Below, one piece after another: positions 54,521-63,421 of a stretch of DNA of 64,000 bases. The notes beneath the pieces were generated by a model. The model was not told where the DNA came from, did no database searches, and worked only from the letters and a program-made list of their open reading frames with translations. Within the stretch, counting starts at the first letter, position 1; each line of letters begins with the position of its first letter. A program made the translations under genes and the position numbers. The stretch covers positions 2,934,001 through 2,998,000 of the forward strand of contig NZ_OY776488.1 of NCBI RefSeq assembly GCF_963675635.1. Direction: 5' to 3'. Origin of the DNA: an uncultured Pseudodesulfovibrio sp. (GTDB lineage Bacteria > Desulfobacterota > Desulfovibrionia > Desulfovibrionales > Desulfovibrionaceae).

Positions 54521-55021
54521 ATGCCGACCTTTGTTAACCCGGAAAAATGTGACGGCTGCAAGGGTGGCGAAAAGACCGCTTGCATGTACATTTGCCCTAA
54601 CGATCTGATGATCCTGGATGCTGACGAAATGAAAGCTTACAACCAGGAACCGTCTGCATGTTGGGAATGTTATTCTTGCGTGAAGATTTGCCCCCAGGGC
54701 GCTATTGAAGCCCGCCCGTATGCCGACTTCGCCCCCATGGGTGGTACCTCCATCCCGATGCGCTCCGCTGAAGATATCATGTGGACCATCAAATTCCGTA
54801 ATGGCAGCGTGAAACGCTTCAAGTTCCCCATCCGTACCACCGCTGAAGGTTCCATTAAGCCTTTCGAAGGTAAGCCCGAGCCGACCGATCTGGACAACGA
54901 ACTGTTGTTCACTGAGGCCGAACTGGTCGCCCCGAAGGCAACTGCAATGGAAGAAGCTTCTGTTACTGAAGCTGACCTGAAGAAAGAGTGGAAGATGGAA
55001 GATTACGCCAACCTGGTCTAG
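54521..55021 (+). CDS. aprB: Adenylylsulfate reductase, beta subunit
   Basis: The 166-residue iron-sulfur subunit of APS reductase. It begins MPTFVNPEKCDGCKGGEKTACMYICP, and CWECYSCVKICPQGAI follows near 47, giving the two [4Fe-4S] clusters that pass electrons to the FAD of AprA. A long beta-tail follows, which wraps round AprA. AGGAGGAG precedes the ATG. aprA begins 61 bases later. Electrons come from the Qmo complex encoded downstream. Confidence 0.97.
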   Translation: MPTFVNPEKCDGCKGGEKTACMYICPNDLMILDADEMKAYNQEPSACWECYSCVKICPQGAIEARPYADFAPMGGTSIPMRSAEDIMWTIKFRNGSVKRFKFPIRTTAEGSIKPFEGKPEPTDLDNELLFTEAELVAPKATAMEEASVTEADLKKEWKMEDYANLV

Positions 55022-55082
55022 TCCAGTTTGCGTATTTGTCTGTTAGACTACTTGAATCACGTTAAATACTAGGAGAAATATT

Positions 55083-57080
55083 ATGCCTCTGCTTCCCAGC
55101 AAAGAAGCTTCTAAGGGTGTTGCTCTCGCCGAGCCGGAAATCATCGAGAAAGACGTTGATATCCTGATGGTCGGCGGTGGTATGGGTAACTGTGGTGCCG
55201 CTTTCGAAGCCATGCGTTGGATCGAAAAAGTTGACCCGTCCATCACCCTCGAACTCGTTGACAAGGCCGCTCTTGATCGCTCCGGCGCAATTGCTCAGGG
55301 TCTGTCTGCTATTAACACCTACTGCGGTGAGAACGATGTAGACGATTACGTCCGCATGGTCCGTACTGACCTGATGGGCATCGTCCGCGAAGACTTGATC
55401 TTCGACCTCGGCCGTCACGTTGATGATTCTGTCCACCTCTTCGAAGAATGGGGCCTCCCCGTTTGGGTTAAGAAAGACGGCAAGAACCTCGACGGCGCCA
55501 AGGCTAAGGCTGAAGGCTTGGCCATCCGCAACGGCGACGCTCCGGTTCGTTCCGGTCGTTGGCAGATCATGATCAACGGTGAGTCCTACAAGTGCATCGT
55601 TGCTGAAGCTGCCAAGAACGCCATTGGTGAAGACCGCTACGTTGAGCGCGTGTTCATCGTTAAGATGCTGTTGGATGCTAACGAGCCCAACCGTATCGCT
55701 GGTGCTGTTGGTTTCTCCACTCGCGAGAATAAAGTTTACGTCTACAAGTGCAACGCAGCTGTTGTCGCTTGTGGTGGTGCTGTTAACGTGTACCGTCCCC
55801 GCTCCACTGGTGAGGGTATGGGTCGCGCATGGTACCCCGTTTGGAACGCAGGTTCCACCTACACCATGGTTGCCCAGGTTGGCGGCGAAATGACCATGAT
55901 GGAAAACCGCTTCGTCCCCGCCCGTTTCAAAGATGGTTACGGTCCGGTCGGCGCTTGGTTCCTCCTCTTCAAGGCCAAAGCTACCAACTACAAGGGTGAA
56001 GATTACTGTGAGACCAACCGCGCAATGCTGAAGCCTTACGAGGATCGCGGCTACGCCAAGGGTCACATTATCCCCACCTGCCTGCGTAACCACATGATGC
56101 TCCGTGAAATGCGTGAAGGCCGCGGCCCGATCTTCATGGACACCAAAACTGCCCTGCTGAACACTGTTGGCGGCGACCTGACCGGTCCCGAATGGAAGCA
56201 CCTCGAGTCTGAGGCTTGGGAAGACTTCCTCGACATGTGCGTTGGCCAGGCTAACCTCTGGGCTGCTACCAACTGCGCTCCTGAAGACCGCGGTTCCGAG
56301 ATCATGCCCACCGAACCTTACCTCCTCGGCTCCCACTCCGGTTGCTGCGGCATCTGGTGCTCCGGCCCCGATGAAGAATGGGTTCCCGAATCCTACAAGA
56401 TCAAAGCTGACAACGGCAAAGTCTACAACCGCATGACTTCCGTTAACGGCCTCTGGACCTGTGCTGATGGTGTTGGCGCTTCTGGTCACAAGTTCTCCTC
56501 CGGTTCCCATGCTGAAGGCCGCATCGTCGGTAAGCAGATGGTCCGTTGGGTTGTTGACCACAAGGACTTCAAGCCCGCTCTGAAAGAGACTGGTGCTGAC
56601 CTGGCCAAAGAAATCTACCAGCCCTGGTACACCTACGAAGAGAACAAGGCCGGTTCCACCGATCCTGTTGTCAACCCTGCTTACATCACTCCCCACAACT
56701 TCATGATGCGCCTCATTAAGTGCACCGATGAATACGGTGGTGGTGTTGCTACCCTGTACATGACCTCCAAGGCTCTGCTGAACACCGGTTTCTGGTTGCT
56801 CGGCATGATGGAAGAAGATTCCAAGAAGCTCGCAGCTCGTGACCTCCACGAACTGATGCGCTGCTGGGAACAGTTCCACCGCCTGTGGACCGTCCGCCTG
56901 CACATGCAGCACATCGAGTTCCGTGAAGAATCCCGTTACCCGGGCTTCTACTACCGCGGCGACTTCATGGGTCTGGACGATTCCAAGTGGAAGTGCTTCT
57001 GTAACTCCAAGTACGATCCCGCCACCGGCGTGACTACTGTCTTCAAGAAGCCTTACGTCAAGATCATCCCCGACGCCTAA
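55083..57080 (+). CDS. aprA: Adenylylsulfate reductase, alpha subunit
   Basis: The 665-residue flavoprotein of APS reductase, reducing APS to sulfite and AMP. The FAD Rossmann motif is DILMVGGGMGNCGAAFEAM near 21. The body includes GRAWYPVWNAGSTYTMVAQVGGEM near 245 and the TAD-type capping region. The length is standard. Codon use is strongly biased, as for a highly expressed protein, and this opens a long antisense frame that was rejected. AGGAGAAAT precedes the ATG. Two strong hairpins separate it from qmoA. Confidence 0.98.
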   Translation: MPLLPSKEASKGVALAEPEIIEKDVDILMVGGGMGNCGAAFEAMRWIEKVDPSITLELVDKAALDRSGAIAQGLSAINTYCGENDVDDYVRMVRTDLMGIVREDLIFDLGRHVDDSVHLFEEWGLPVWVKKDGKNLDGAKAKAEGLAIRNGDAPVRSGRWQIMINGESYKCIVAEAAKNAIGEDRYVERVFIVKMLLDANEPNRIAGAVGFSTRENKVYVYKCNAAVVACGGAVNVYRPRSTGEGMGRAWYPVWNAGSTYTMVAQVGGEMTMMENRFVPARFKDGYGPVGAWFLLFKAKATNYKGEDYCETNRAMLKPYEDRGYAKGHIIPTCLRNHMMLREMREGRGPIFMDTKTALLNTVGGDLTGPEWKHLESEAWEDFLDMCVGQANLWAATNCAPEDRGSEIMPTEPYLLGSHSGCCGIWCSGPDEEWVPESYKIKADNGKVYNRMTSVNGLWTCADGVGASGHKFSSGSHAEGRIVGKQMVRWVVDHKDFKPALKETGADLAKEIYQPWYTYEENKAGSTDPVVNPAYITPHNFMMRLIKCTDEYGGGVATLYMTSKALLNTGFWLLGMMEEDSKKLAARDLHELMRCWEQFHRLWTVRLHMQHIEFREESRYPGFYYRGDFMGLDDSKWKCFCNSKYDPATGVTTVFKKPYVKIIPDA

Positions 57081-57101
57081 GCATTAGGTAATGATCACCC
57101 C

Positions 57102-57134
57102 GTGTCCGCGGGCCCCCGGCCCGCGGACACTTTT
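57102..57134 (+). terminator. Terminator after aprA
   Basis: A 13-bp perfect G+C-rich stem (GTGTCCGCGGGCC and complement) with a three-base loop and TTTT, 20 bases after aprA. Possibly partial readthrough into qmoA. Confidence 0.8.
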
Positions 57135-57148
57135 AAATGTCCGGGGCT

Positions 57149-57204
57149 AAAATGGTCTGAATCCGGGCCGGGAACGGGCTCCCGGTCCGGGTTTAGGCCA
57201 TTTT
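57149..57204 (+). promoter_or_regulatory. 25-bp RNA hairpin between aprA and qmoA
   Basis: Two 25-base arms pair completely as RNA with four G-U wobbles around a six-base loop (ACGGGC). AAAATGG starts the left arm and CCATTTT ends the right. It lies 40 bases before qmoA and after the aprA terminator. It may be a second terminator or an mRNA stability element that sets qmoABC level. Confidence 0.7.
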
Positions 57205-57244
57205 GTTGGCTGAGCCTCAACTTTATTCGGGAGGAATTAAGAGA

Positions 57245-58480
57245 ATGTCGAATAATAGTATTCTCGTTGTAGGCGGGGGGTTCGCAGGAATCACCGCCGC
57301 CCTCGAAGCTGCCGAAATCGGCTACGAGGTGTACATCGTTGAAACAAATCCCTACCTTGGTGGACGGGTTGCACAGCTGAATCAGTATTTTCCGAAGCTG
57401 TGTCCTCCTTCCTGTGGTTTGGAGATTCAGTTTCAGCGTATCAAGAACAATCCAAATGTTAAGGTCATTACCATGGCCGACGTGACATCTGTTTCCGGCA
57501 GCGCCGGCAACTATGATGTCAAGATCACGCAGCGTCCTCGCTTCGTGAACGAAAAATGTACAGCCTGCGGCGAGTGTGAGAAGGCGACTTCCACCAAGAT
57601 CGAGTCCGAATTTGATTTCGGTACTGGTAAACGCGGTTTGGCTTACAAGACCCATCCTTTCATGTTCCCCATGCGCTATGTTGTGGATGCTGAAAACGCA
57701 TCCGAGTCCGAGTTGGAAGCCATCAAGGCATCCTGCCCGTACGAAGCTGTTGCATTGGACGACGCTGCCAAGGAAATTGATTTGGCCGTCGGTGCCATCG
57801 TTGTTGCGACCGGCTGGAAGCCGTATGACGTTTCCAACCTGACCAACCTCGGCGGCGGCACACTGAAAAACGTGGTCACCAACATGCAGTTCGAGCGTCT
57901 GTGTGCGCCCAACGGTCCTACTGTTGGCAAGATCAAACGTCCTTCTGATGGCGCAGAGCCTCAGAAGATCGCTTTTGTCCAGTGTGCAGGTTCGCGTGAT
58001 CAGAATCACCTGAACTACTGTTCCTACATTTGCTGCATGGCTTCCCTCAAGCATGTTCGCTATGTCCGTGAACGTTCTGACGCCAGTGCAACGATCTACT
58101 ACATTGATCTGCGTACTCCCGGTCGTTATGACAAGTTCAAGTCCATTACCGAAACTGATGAAAAACTCAGCTTGGTCAAGGGCAAGGTCGCGAAGATTGT
58201 TGAAGACGCCCAAGGCAACCCCATCGTCACCGTTGAAAACGCACTCACGGGTATAAAGACCGAAGAGAAGTTTGACATGGTCGTTCTGGCTACAGGAATG
58301 GAGCCCAGCTGTGCTGGTCTCAAGGCTCCGGCCGGTAAGATTGACGCTGACGGTTTCGTCATTGACGGCGAAGGCATTATTGCCGCCGGTTGTGCCAAGC
58401 AGCCCTTTGACGTCATGAAGTCTGCCCAGTCCGGCACCGCTGCCGCGATGAAGGCGATTCAAACCGTGGTAGGGAGGTAA
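57245..58480 (+). CDS. qmoA: QmoA, HdrA-like flavoprotein of the Qmo complex
   Basis: 411 residues. The FAD motif ILVVGGGFAGITAALEAAEIG opens the protein; an N-terminal CPPSCGLE and a CTACGECEKAT cluster site near 105 follow; VVLATGMEPS is near 350. It resembles heterodisulfide reductase HdrA. Qmo takes electrons from menaquinol and passes them to AprBA. GGGAGGAATTAAGAGA lies before the ATG; earlier codons were ignored. qmoB starts four bases later. Confidence 0.96.
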   Translation: MSNNSILVVGGGFAGITAALEAAEIGYEVYIVETNPYLGGRVAQLNQYFPKLCPPSCGLEIQFQRIKNNPNVKVITMADVTSVSGSAGNYDVKITQRPRFVNEKCTACGECEKATSTKIESEFDFGTGKRGLAYKTHPFMFPMRYVVDAENASESELEAIKASCPYEAVALDDAAKEIDLAVGAIVVATGWKPYDVSNLTNLGGGTLKNVVTNMQFERLCAPNGPTVGKIKRPSDGAEPQKIAFVQCAGSRDQNHLNYCSYICCMASLKHVRYVRERSDASATIYYIDLRTPGRYDKFKSITETDEKLSLVKGKVAKIVEDAQGNPIVTVENALTGIKTEEKFDMVVLATGMEPSCAGLKAPAGKIDADGFVIDGEGIIAAGCAKQPFDVMKSAQSGTAAAMKAIQTVVGR

Positions 58481-58483
58481 CCA

Positions 58484-60754
58484 ATGGCTGAAAAGCTTGG
58501 AGTATATATCTGTGGAGGTTGTGACATCGGAGCAAGTCTCGATGTCGATGCCCTGGCCGAATTCGCTGCCAAAGGCAAACACTCCGCATACGTTACCGTG
58601 GCCAAGTCCAACCCGGTTCTTTGCAGCCCGGAAGGCAAGGCCATGATTGAGGCCGATATCGCTGAGAACGACCTGGACGGCGTGGTTTGCTGCGCCTGTT
58701 CCCCCCGCGCCAAGTGGGACGTGTTCAAGTTCGGCGATAAAGTCCAGGTGGAACGAGTCTCTCTGCGCGAGCAGTGCGTCTGGTCCTATCAGGAAGATCC
58801 GAAGTTCCCTGGTCAGATGGAAGTCATCGCCAAGGATTACACCAATATGGGAATCATCAAGCTGTTCAACAGCAAGATTCCTGCACCGGAACTGCCGGAT
58901 GCCTTCAAGACCATCCTGGTCGTGGGCGGCGGTTATACCGGTCTGAATGCGGCACTGAATGCTGCCAGCGTCGGTTACTCTGTAATCCTCGTTGAAAAGG
59001 ACGAAAAGTTGGGTGGCAAGGCCGCCACGATGTATAAATCCTATCCGCTGGGCGCTCCTTTTGGTGATCGCGCGGAGAAGATTGATGTCGCGGGCCTGAT
59101 CAACCAGGTTGAGTCCAACGACAAGATTCAGGTTATCACTGGGGCTACAATTGAAGCTCTGGCTGGTGCTCCTGCCCAGTACAAGGCCACCATCGCCGGC
59201 ACTGAGTACGAGATCGGTGCAGTCGTCATGGCTACCGGCTTCGTGCCTGGCAAGACCAAGTTCCTGGCTCCATTGGGTTACGGTTCCATAAAGAACGTGG
59301 TGACCTCTGCCGAGTTCGAGCTTATGGCTGCCAATGGCGGTATCAAGACTGCTGACGGTCGGACCCCGTCTTCCGTCGCCTTTATTGTAGACACAACTCT
59401 TCTGATGAAGGGCGTTACCTACGATCCGTGCGGCGAAGCCTGCGAAGAAGAACTTCCCTGCGACGAAAGCAGCACGGAAGAAGATGAGTGCGAAGTCTTT
59501 GATTACAAGGACAAGGAATCCGCCAAGCATCTGGCCTACAGCTCTGAGATGACCTCCCTGGTCGCCTTGAAGCACGCCAATTACGTGCGCGAGCTTGCTC
59601 CTGATGCCACTGCCTATGTGATTTACGATCACATGATGGTTCCCGGCATCAATGAAAAATACTATCAGGCCGCTCAGGACGATCCGGGCGTCATGCTGAC
59701 AAAGGGCACCGTTACAGGTGTTTCCGAGGCCGGCAGTTCCGTTATCGTCAAGGCCAAGAACACCCTGTTGGGCGCAGACATCGAACTGGCCGCTGACATG
59801 GTCGTGGTTCCCACCGCCATCGTCCCGACCACCGCTGCCAACCCGACCATGAACTTCGTCTACCGCCAGGGCCCGGCATTCCCGGATCTTGAATTGTTCG
59901 ACGGGTTCGCTGATTCAAACTATATCTGCTTCCCCTACGAGACCCGCCGCACGGGCGTCTACGCCGCCGGTTGTGTGCGTCAGCCCATGGGTCTTGGTCT
60001 CGCAGCAGAGGACGCAGCCGGTGCTGCCCTCAAGGCCATTCAGTGTATCGAGTCCGCCAACCGTGGTATGTCTGTACATCCCCGTTCCGGTGACTTGAGC
60101 TTCCCCGAGTTCAACTTTACTCGTTGTACTCAGTGTAAGCGTTGCACCGAGGAATGTCCGTTTGGCGCTCTGGACGATGACGAGAAGGGTACGCCGCTTC
60201 CGAACCCCACCCGCTGCCGCCGTTGCGGTACCTGCATGGGTGCATGTCCGGAACGTGTCATCTCCTTCTCCAACTACGGTGTCAGCCAAATTGGTCAGGC
60301 CATCAAGGAAGTCAAGGTTCCCGATACCCTGGAAGAAGGCGGTCCCCGCATTATCGTCCTGGCATGCGAGAACGATGCTTACCCGGCTCTGGACATGGCT
60401 GCCATGCGCGGTAAGAACTGGAGCCCCTATGTGCGCTTCATTCCCGTGCGCTGCCTCGGTTCTGTCAATGCCATCTGGGTCGCTGACGCAATGTCCAAGG
60501 GCGTTGACGGCGTGATGATGCTTGGCTGTAAGTATGGCGACGACTACCAGTGCCACTTCGTCAAGGGTTCCGAACTGTGTAACCGCCGCAAGGAAAACAT
60601 CGCTGAGTCCCTCGGACGTCTCGGTGTCGAACCTGAACGCGTTGAGCAGTACGAGGTCTCCATCGACATGTACGATCAGGTCCCGGCCATGATCGACGAG
60701 TTCGTTGAGAACATCACCACCAACTTCGGCCCCAACCCGTTCAAGGGTTACTAG
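58484..60754 (+). CDS. qmoB: QmoB, HdrA/MvhD-like subunit of the Qmo complex
   Basis: 756 residues with two parts. The first has a YICGGCDIG start, the VVCCACSP element near 66 and FAD motif ILVVGGGYTGLNAALNA near 144, then a second HdrA-type region. Two ferredoxin clusters follow near 546-590 (CTQCKRCTEECPFG and CRRCGTCMGACPERV). The C-terminal 120 residues are MvhD-like (GCKYGDDYQCHFVKG, then ELCNRRKE). This large form combines heterodisulfide-reductase and hydrogenase-linked electron modules. It ends 10 bases before qmoC. Confidence 0.96.
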   Translation: MAEKLGVYICGGCDIGASLDVDALAEFAAKGKHSAYVTVAKSNPVLCSPEGKAMIEADIAENDLDGVVCCACSPRAKWDVFKFGDKVQVERVSLREQCVWSYQEDPKFPGQMEVIAKDYTNMGIIKLFNSKIPAPELPDAFKTILVVGGGYTGLNAALNAASVGYSVILVEKDEKLGGKAATMYKSYPLGAPFGDRAEKIDVAGLINQVESNDKIQVITGATIEALAGAPAQYKATIAGTEYEIGAVVMATGFVPGKTKFLAPLGYGSIKNVVTSAEFELMAANGGIKTADGRTPSSVAFIVDTTLLMKGVTYDPCGEACEEELPCDESSTEEDECEVFDYKDKESAKHLAYSSEMTSLVALKHANYVRELAPDATAYVIYDHMMVPGINEKYYQAAQDDPGVMLTKGTVTGVSEAGSSVIVKAKNTLLGADIELAADMVVVPTAIVPTTAANPTMNFVYRQGPAFPDLELFDGFADSNYICFPYETRRTGVYAAGCVRQPMGLGLAAEDAAGAALKAIQCIESANRGMSVHPRSGDLSFPEFNFTRCTQCKRCTEECPFGALDDDEKGTPLPNPTRCRRCGTCMGACPERVISFSNYGVSQIGQAIKEVKVPDTLEEGGPRIIVLACENDAYPALDMAAMRGKNWSPYVRFIPVRCLGSVNAIWVADAMSKGVDGVMMLGCKYGDDYQCHFVKGSELCNRRKENIAESLGRLGVEPERVEQYEVSIDMYDQVPAMIDEFVENITTNFGPNPFKGY

Positions 60755-60764
60755 GAGGTACGGC

Positions 60765-62036
60765 ATGTCTAATACCGTCAAGGTACAACCGGACCTTAAG
60801 TTCGTAAAAGAGTTGCAGGCCGTAGGCGGCGACTCCCTGAAGAAATGCTACCAGTGCGCCACCTGCTCGGTGGTCTGTCCTTTGTCCCCGGCTGACAACC
60901 CATACCCCCGCAAGGAGATGGTCTGGGCGCAGTGGGGTCTCAAAGACCGCCTGGTCAATGATATCGATATCTGGCTGTGTCACAACTGCGGCACCTGTTC
61001 AGACCTGTGCCCCCGTGGCGCCAAGCCGGGCGACCTGCTGTCTGCCCTGCGCAACATGGCCTATCGCAATCTGGCTCCGCTGCCGATCATCGGCAAGCTG
61101 ATGTCCAGCTCCAGCGGCATGCTGCCCCTGGCTGCGATTCCGGCACTGTTCTACGGCATCATCTGGTTCATCATGGCTGGCAAGGTTGGTTCCTTCCTGC
61201 CGACGTTCAACTGGGATGCCGCAACGCACTCCTGGATTCCCGCCGCAGACGGCCAGATCGTCTTCGGTGGACTGTTCCCCGGTGATTACACCATTGACCC
61301 CGTCTTCATGCTGGTCTTCGCCTTCATGGTATGGGGTTTCTATGCCGGTGTGCGCAATATGCTCAAGGCATTCAAAGAGCAGCCCAAGACCTTTATCGTG
61401 GGCCGCAAAAATGAGCCATGCTTCTGCGCTTGCCTGATTGATACCGTCAAGTACGAAATCCTGCAGCATACCCAGTTCCTGGATTGCAACGATGACGATG
61501 CTGACGAATTGGACATCAAGCGTGCCTCTGGTCACCGTTGGTTGATGTTCTCTTTCATCGCTCTGATGATCGTTACCGGCACTGTTGCCGCTGGTCACTG
61601 GGGCGGCTGGACGCTTCGCTTCCTCGGTATAACCGGTCTGGGAGACATCGTGTCCGCCATTGGTCATACTCCCATGCCGTTCTATCATCCGATCAAGCTG
61701 TTGGCTTTGGTCGGCGCCGGTCTCGGTGTCTACGGCCTCATGGCTCTGACCAAACGTCGCGTTAACCTGGACGAAGCCAAGCAGTCTTCCAGCTGGTATG
61801 ACTGGTACCTGATCACTTTGATCTGGACCATCTTCCTGACTGGTATCGCTGCCATGGTCTTCCGTGTCCTCGGTGTAGCCGTATTGGCTTACCCGATCTA
61901 CTATGTGCATCTGATCGGCGTGTTCATGCTGCTCGCATACCTGCCGTGGTCCAAGTTGGGTCACCTGGTATATCGTACTGTGGCATTGTCCTACGCCAAG
62001 AAGATTGGCCGCATCCCCATGGGCGCCGACAAATAG
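60765..62036 (+). CDS. qmoC: QmoC, membrane cytochrome b and Fe-S subunit of the Qmo complex
   Basis: 423 residues. The N-terminal HdrC-like part carries two [4Fe-4S] motifs (Cys28-x2-Cys31-x2-Cys34-x3-Cys38 and CHNCGTCSDLCP near 76). Six or so helices follow, related to the HdrE cytochrome b; histidines in HWGGW, HTPMPFYHPIK and YYVHLIG suit heme and quinone sites. Start MSNTVKVQPD follows AGGAGG; a longer frame is not used. It provides menaquinol oxidation and membrane anchoring. Confidence 0.96.
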   Translation: MSNTVKVQPDLKFVKELQAVGGDSLKKCYQCATCSVVCPLSPADNPYPRKEMVWAQWGLKDRLVNDIDIWLCHNCGTCSDLCPRGAKPGDLLSALRNMAYRNLAPLPIIGKLMSSSSGMLPLAAIPALFYGIIWFIMAGKVGSFLPTFNWDAATHSWIPAADGQIVFGGLFPGDYTIDPVFMLVFAFMVWGFYAGVRNMLKAFKEQPKTFIVGRKNEPCFCACLIDTVKYEILQHTQFLDCNDDDADELDIKRASGHRWLMFSFIALMIVTGTVAAGHWGGWTLRFLGITGLGDIVSAIGHTPMPFYHPIKLLALVGAGLGVYGLMALTKRRVNLDEAKQSSSWYDWYLITLIWTIFLTGIAAMVFRVLGVAVLAYPIYYVHLIGVFMLLAYLPWSKLGHLVYRTVALSYAKKIGRIPMGADK

Positions 62037-62086
62037 TCGTCTGGGTGAACATATAAACGAAGCTTACTTAGTTAAGGAGGCATCAA

Positions 62087-62746
62087 ATGGCTGAAGCTAA
62101 GGTATTCCCAATGAACGCTTTTGTGTCTGTGCTCCGCGGTGAAACCGCCGACCAGACTCAGCTCGATATGCTGGCTTACATCACCCAGGCTGAAACCGTG
62201 GACGCAGACGTCGCCCCTGTGGCGCAGGCTCTGTCCAAGGCCTGGATTTACGAACAAGAACCCGGTCTGACTTCCTATGCCGAAGGCGATATCGCCAAGC
62301 TCGGAAATCAGGTTAAGATCGAAGCTCTGCCTGAAGGTGAAGCTGTCCGTGCTCAGGCTGTCCTGAACATCTTGGCTGATCTGAAAGCAGAGAATGCAGC
62401 CCTGCAGGCTGAAGTTGAAAAACTGAACGCTGAAAAGGCTGAACTGGCTGCTAAAATCAGCCCCTTGGAAGCCAAGGTCAAAACCATCGACGCTCAGAAT
62501 GCAACCGGCGAACAGAAAGTCGCTGTTGCTTCCACCAAGCTCGACGAGATGACCAAGAAGCTCAACGACCTGATGGCGGAAGTCGACAAGGTCAAGAGCC
62601 AGGGCGTCGTGGTTGCCGGTGTTGCCGGTGACGGCGCAGCTGCTGCTGATGCTGGCGACGGTATGTCCACCGGCCCGCAGGTTGGCGGCGAACCCGAAGC
62701 CGATTTCGGCCTCGGTGGCGACGCATTCGGTGGCGACTCCTGGTAG
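62087..62746 (+). CDS. qmoD: QmoD-like coiled-coil protein
   Basis: 219 residues. The N-terminal 90 are globular. A coiled coil of glutamate, lysine and alanine heptads spans about 98-165, and a Gly/Ala/Asp tail follows. It sits 50 bases after qmoC with its own AAGGAGG site. Desulfovibrio vulgaris has a fourth gene downstream of qmoABC (DVU0851, called QmoD) needed for sulfate respiration in some genetic backgrounds, and position and type match. Function is otherwise unknown; the symbol is by position. Confidence 0.75.
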   Translation: MAEAKVFPMNAFVSVLRGETADQTQLDMLAYITQAETVDADVAPVAQALSKAWIYEQEPGLTSYAEGDIAKLGNQVKIEALPEGEAVRAQAVLNILADLKAENAALQAEVEKLNAEKAELAAKISPLEAKVKTIDAQNATGEQKVAVASTKLDEMTKKLNDLMAEVDKVKSQGVVVAGVAGDGAAAADAGDGMSTGPQVGGEPEADFGLGGDAFGGDSW

Positions 62747-62770
62747 CCCCGGATTACCGCACAAAAACAA

Positions 62771-62804
62771 GACCCCGTGCCTATTTGGCGCGGGGTCTTT
62801 TTTT
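62771..62804 (+). terminator. Terminator closing apr-qmo locus
   Basis: GACCCCGTGCC pairs with GGCGCGGGGTC (one G-U) around TATTT and runs into T7. Confidence 0.92.
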
Positions 62805-62977
62805 GCGCGTTTTCCGGGGATACTCGGACGGCTTGCGATAGCGGCCCATCTGCACCACTCTCCCAAGCCTCACGGCATCGGGGATGAAGAGCCGCTGTTT
62901 GGGGTGCTGTGCCCCCAAAATCACTCAAAGAAAATGAAAAGAAGCAATATGTGATCAGTACTTTGATTCAGAAAAGG
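62805..62977. other. AT-poor to AT-rich transition after qmoD
   Basis: Contains a TTTGGGG/CCCCCAAA hairpin (about 62899-62921) without a T-run. No gene was seen. GC content drops markedly towards the next gene. Confidence 0.4.
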
Positions 62978-63301
62978 CTATGAACAATTTGTTTTATTGG
63001 CCCCATGATAAACATCCAAATTTTGGGTAATATACGTATTTAGCCCTCTGTCGTTGAGGGCTAGCTTCTTCATAGTTCCTAGGTGAGAAAAACCGATACC
63101 ATTAGCAGTGTAGAGGTGTGTACCGCTATTTTTGAATTCAATGCATATTGAGTTGTCCTTAATGGCAAAGGATGAAATGCCCGAATTCCCGCTTAATCGG
63201 CGTATTGTTGTACAAAGCCCTCCTGTAAAATCACTAACACAGTCTGTGCGATAATGAAATTTGGAGCGCTGGCGGATGATCGTGAGAAAAGTATAAATCA
63301 T
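62978..63301 (-). CDS. Small KTSC-like protein in an AT-rich patch
   Basis: 107 residues. The central segment (SGNSGISSFAIKDNSICIEFK, then GTHLYTANGIG and MKKLALNDRGLNTYI) matches the pattern of small KTSC-type proteins, typically found in plasmids and phages. It is AT-richer than its neighbours, so it may be recently acquired. The N-terminal 30 residues look atypical and the true start may be internal, because no good ribosome site precedes this ATG. The biochemical role is not known. Confidence 0.5.
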   Translation of the reverse strand: MIYTFLTIIRQRSKFHYRTDCVSDFTGGLCTTIRRLSGNSGISSFAIKDNSICIEFKNSGTHLYTANGIGFSHLGTMKKLALNDRGLNTYITQNLDVYHGANKTNCS

Positions 63302-63337
63302 CCCGACGAAGGCGACACGAAAAGTTTAGGAAAAGAA

Positions 63338-63416
63338 AGGGATGGGGGTCTGGGGGAAGGGGAGGAAACAGCCCTTTTCAAAGGGTTTGTCCTCCCCTTC
63401 ACCCAGCCGCCGGAGG
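63338..63416 (+). repeat. Dispersed palindromic repeat, copy 2
   Basis: The same element as copy 1: GGGATGGGGG left, a central CCCTTTTCAAAGGG and CCGCCGGAGG right end. Here it lies at the 3' side of the leftward dehydrogenase, ending six bases from its stop, so it may also act as that gene's terminator. Confidence 0.75.
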
Positions 63417-63421
63417 CGTTC

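Noticed and set aside
55062-56912. Leftward open frame of 616 codons opposite aprA
   Set aside because: The same codon-bias artefact over a highly expressed gene; low-complexity Val/Gly/His-rich composition.
57095-59632. Leftward open frame of 845 codons over qmoA and qmoB
   Set aside because: It is antisense to two certain genes; strongly biased third positions of highly expressed genes leave the reverse frame free of stops. No protein family is visible.
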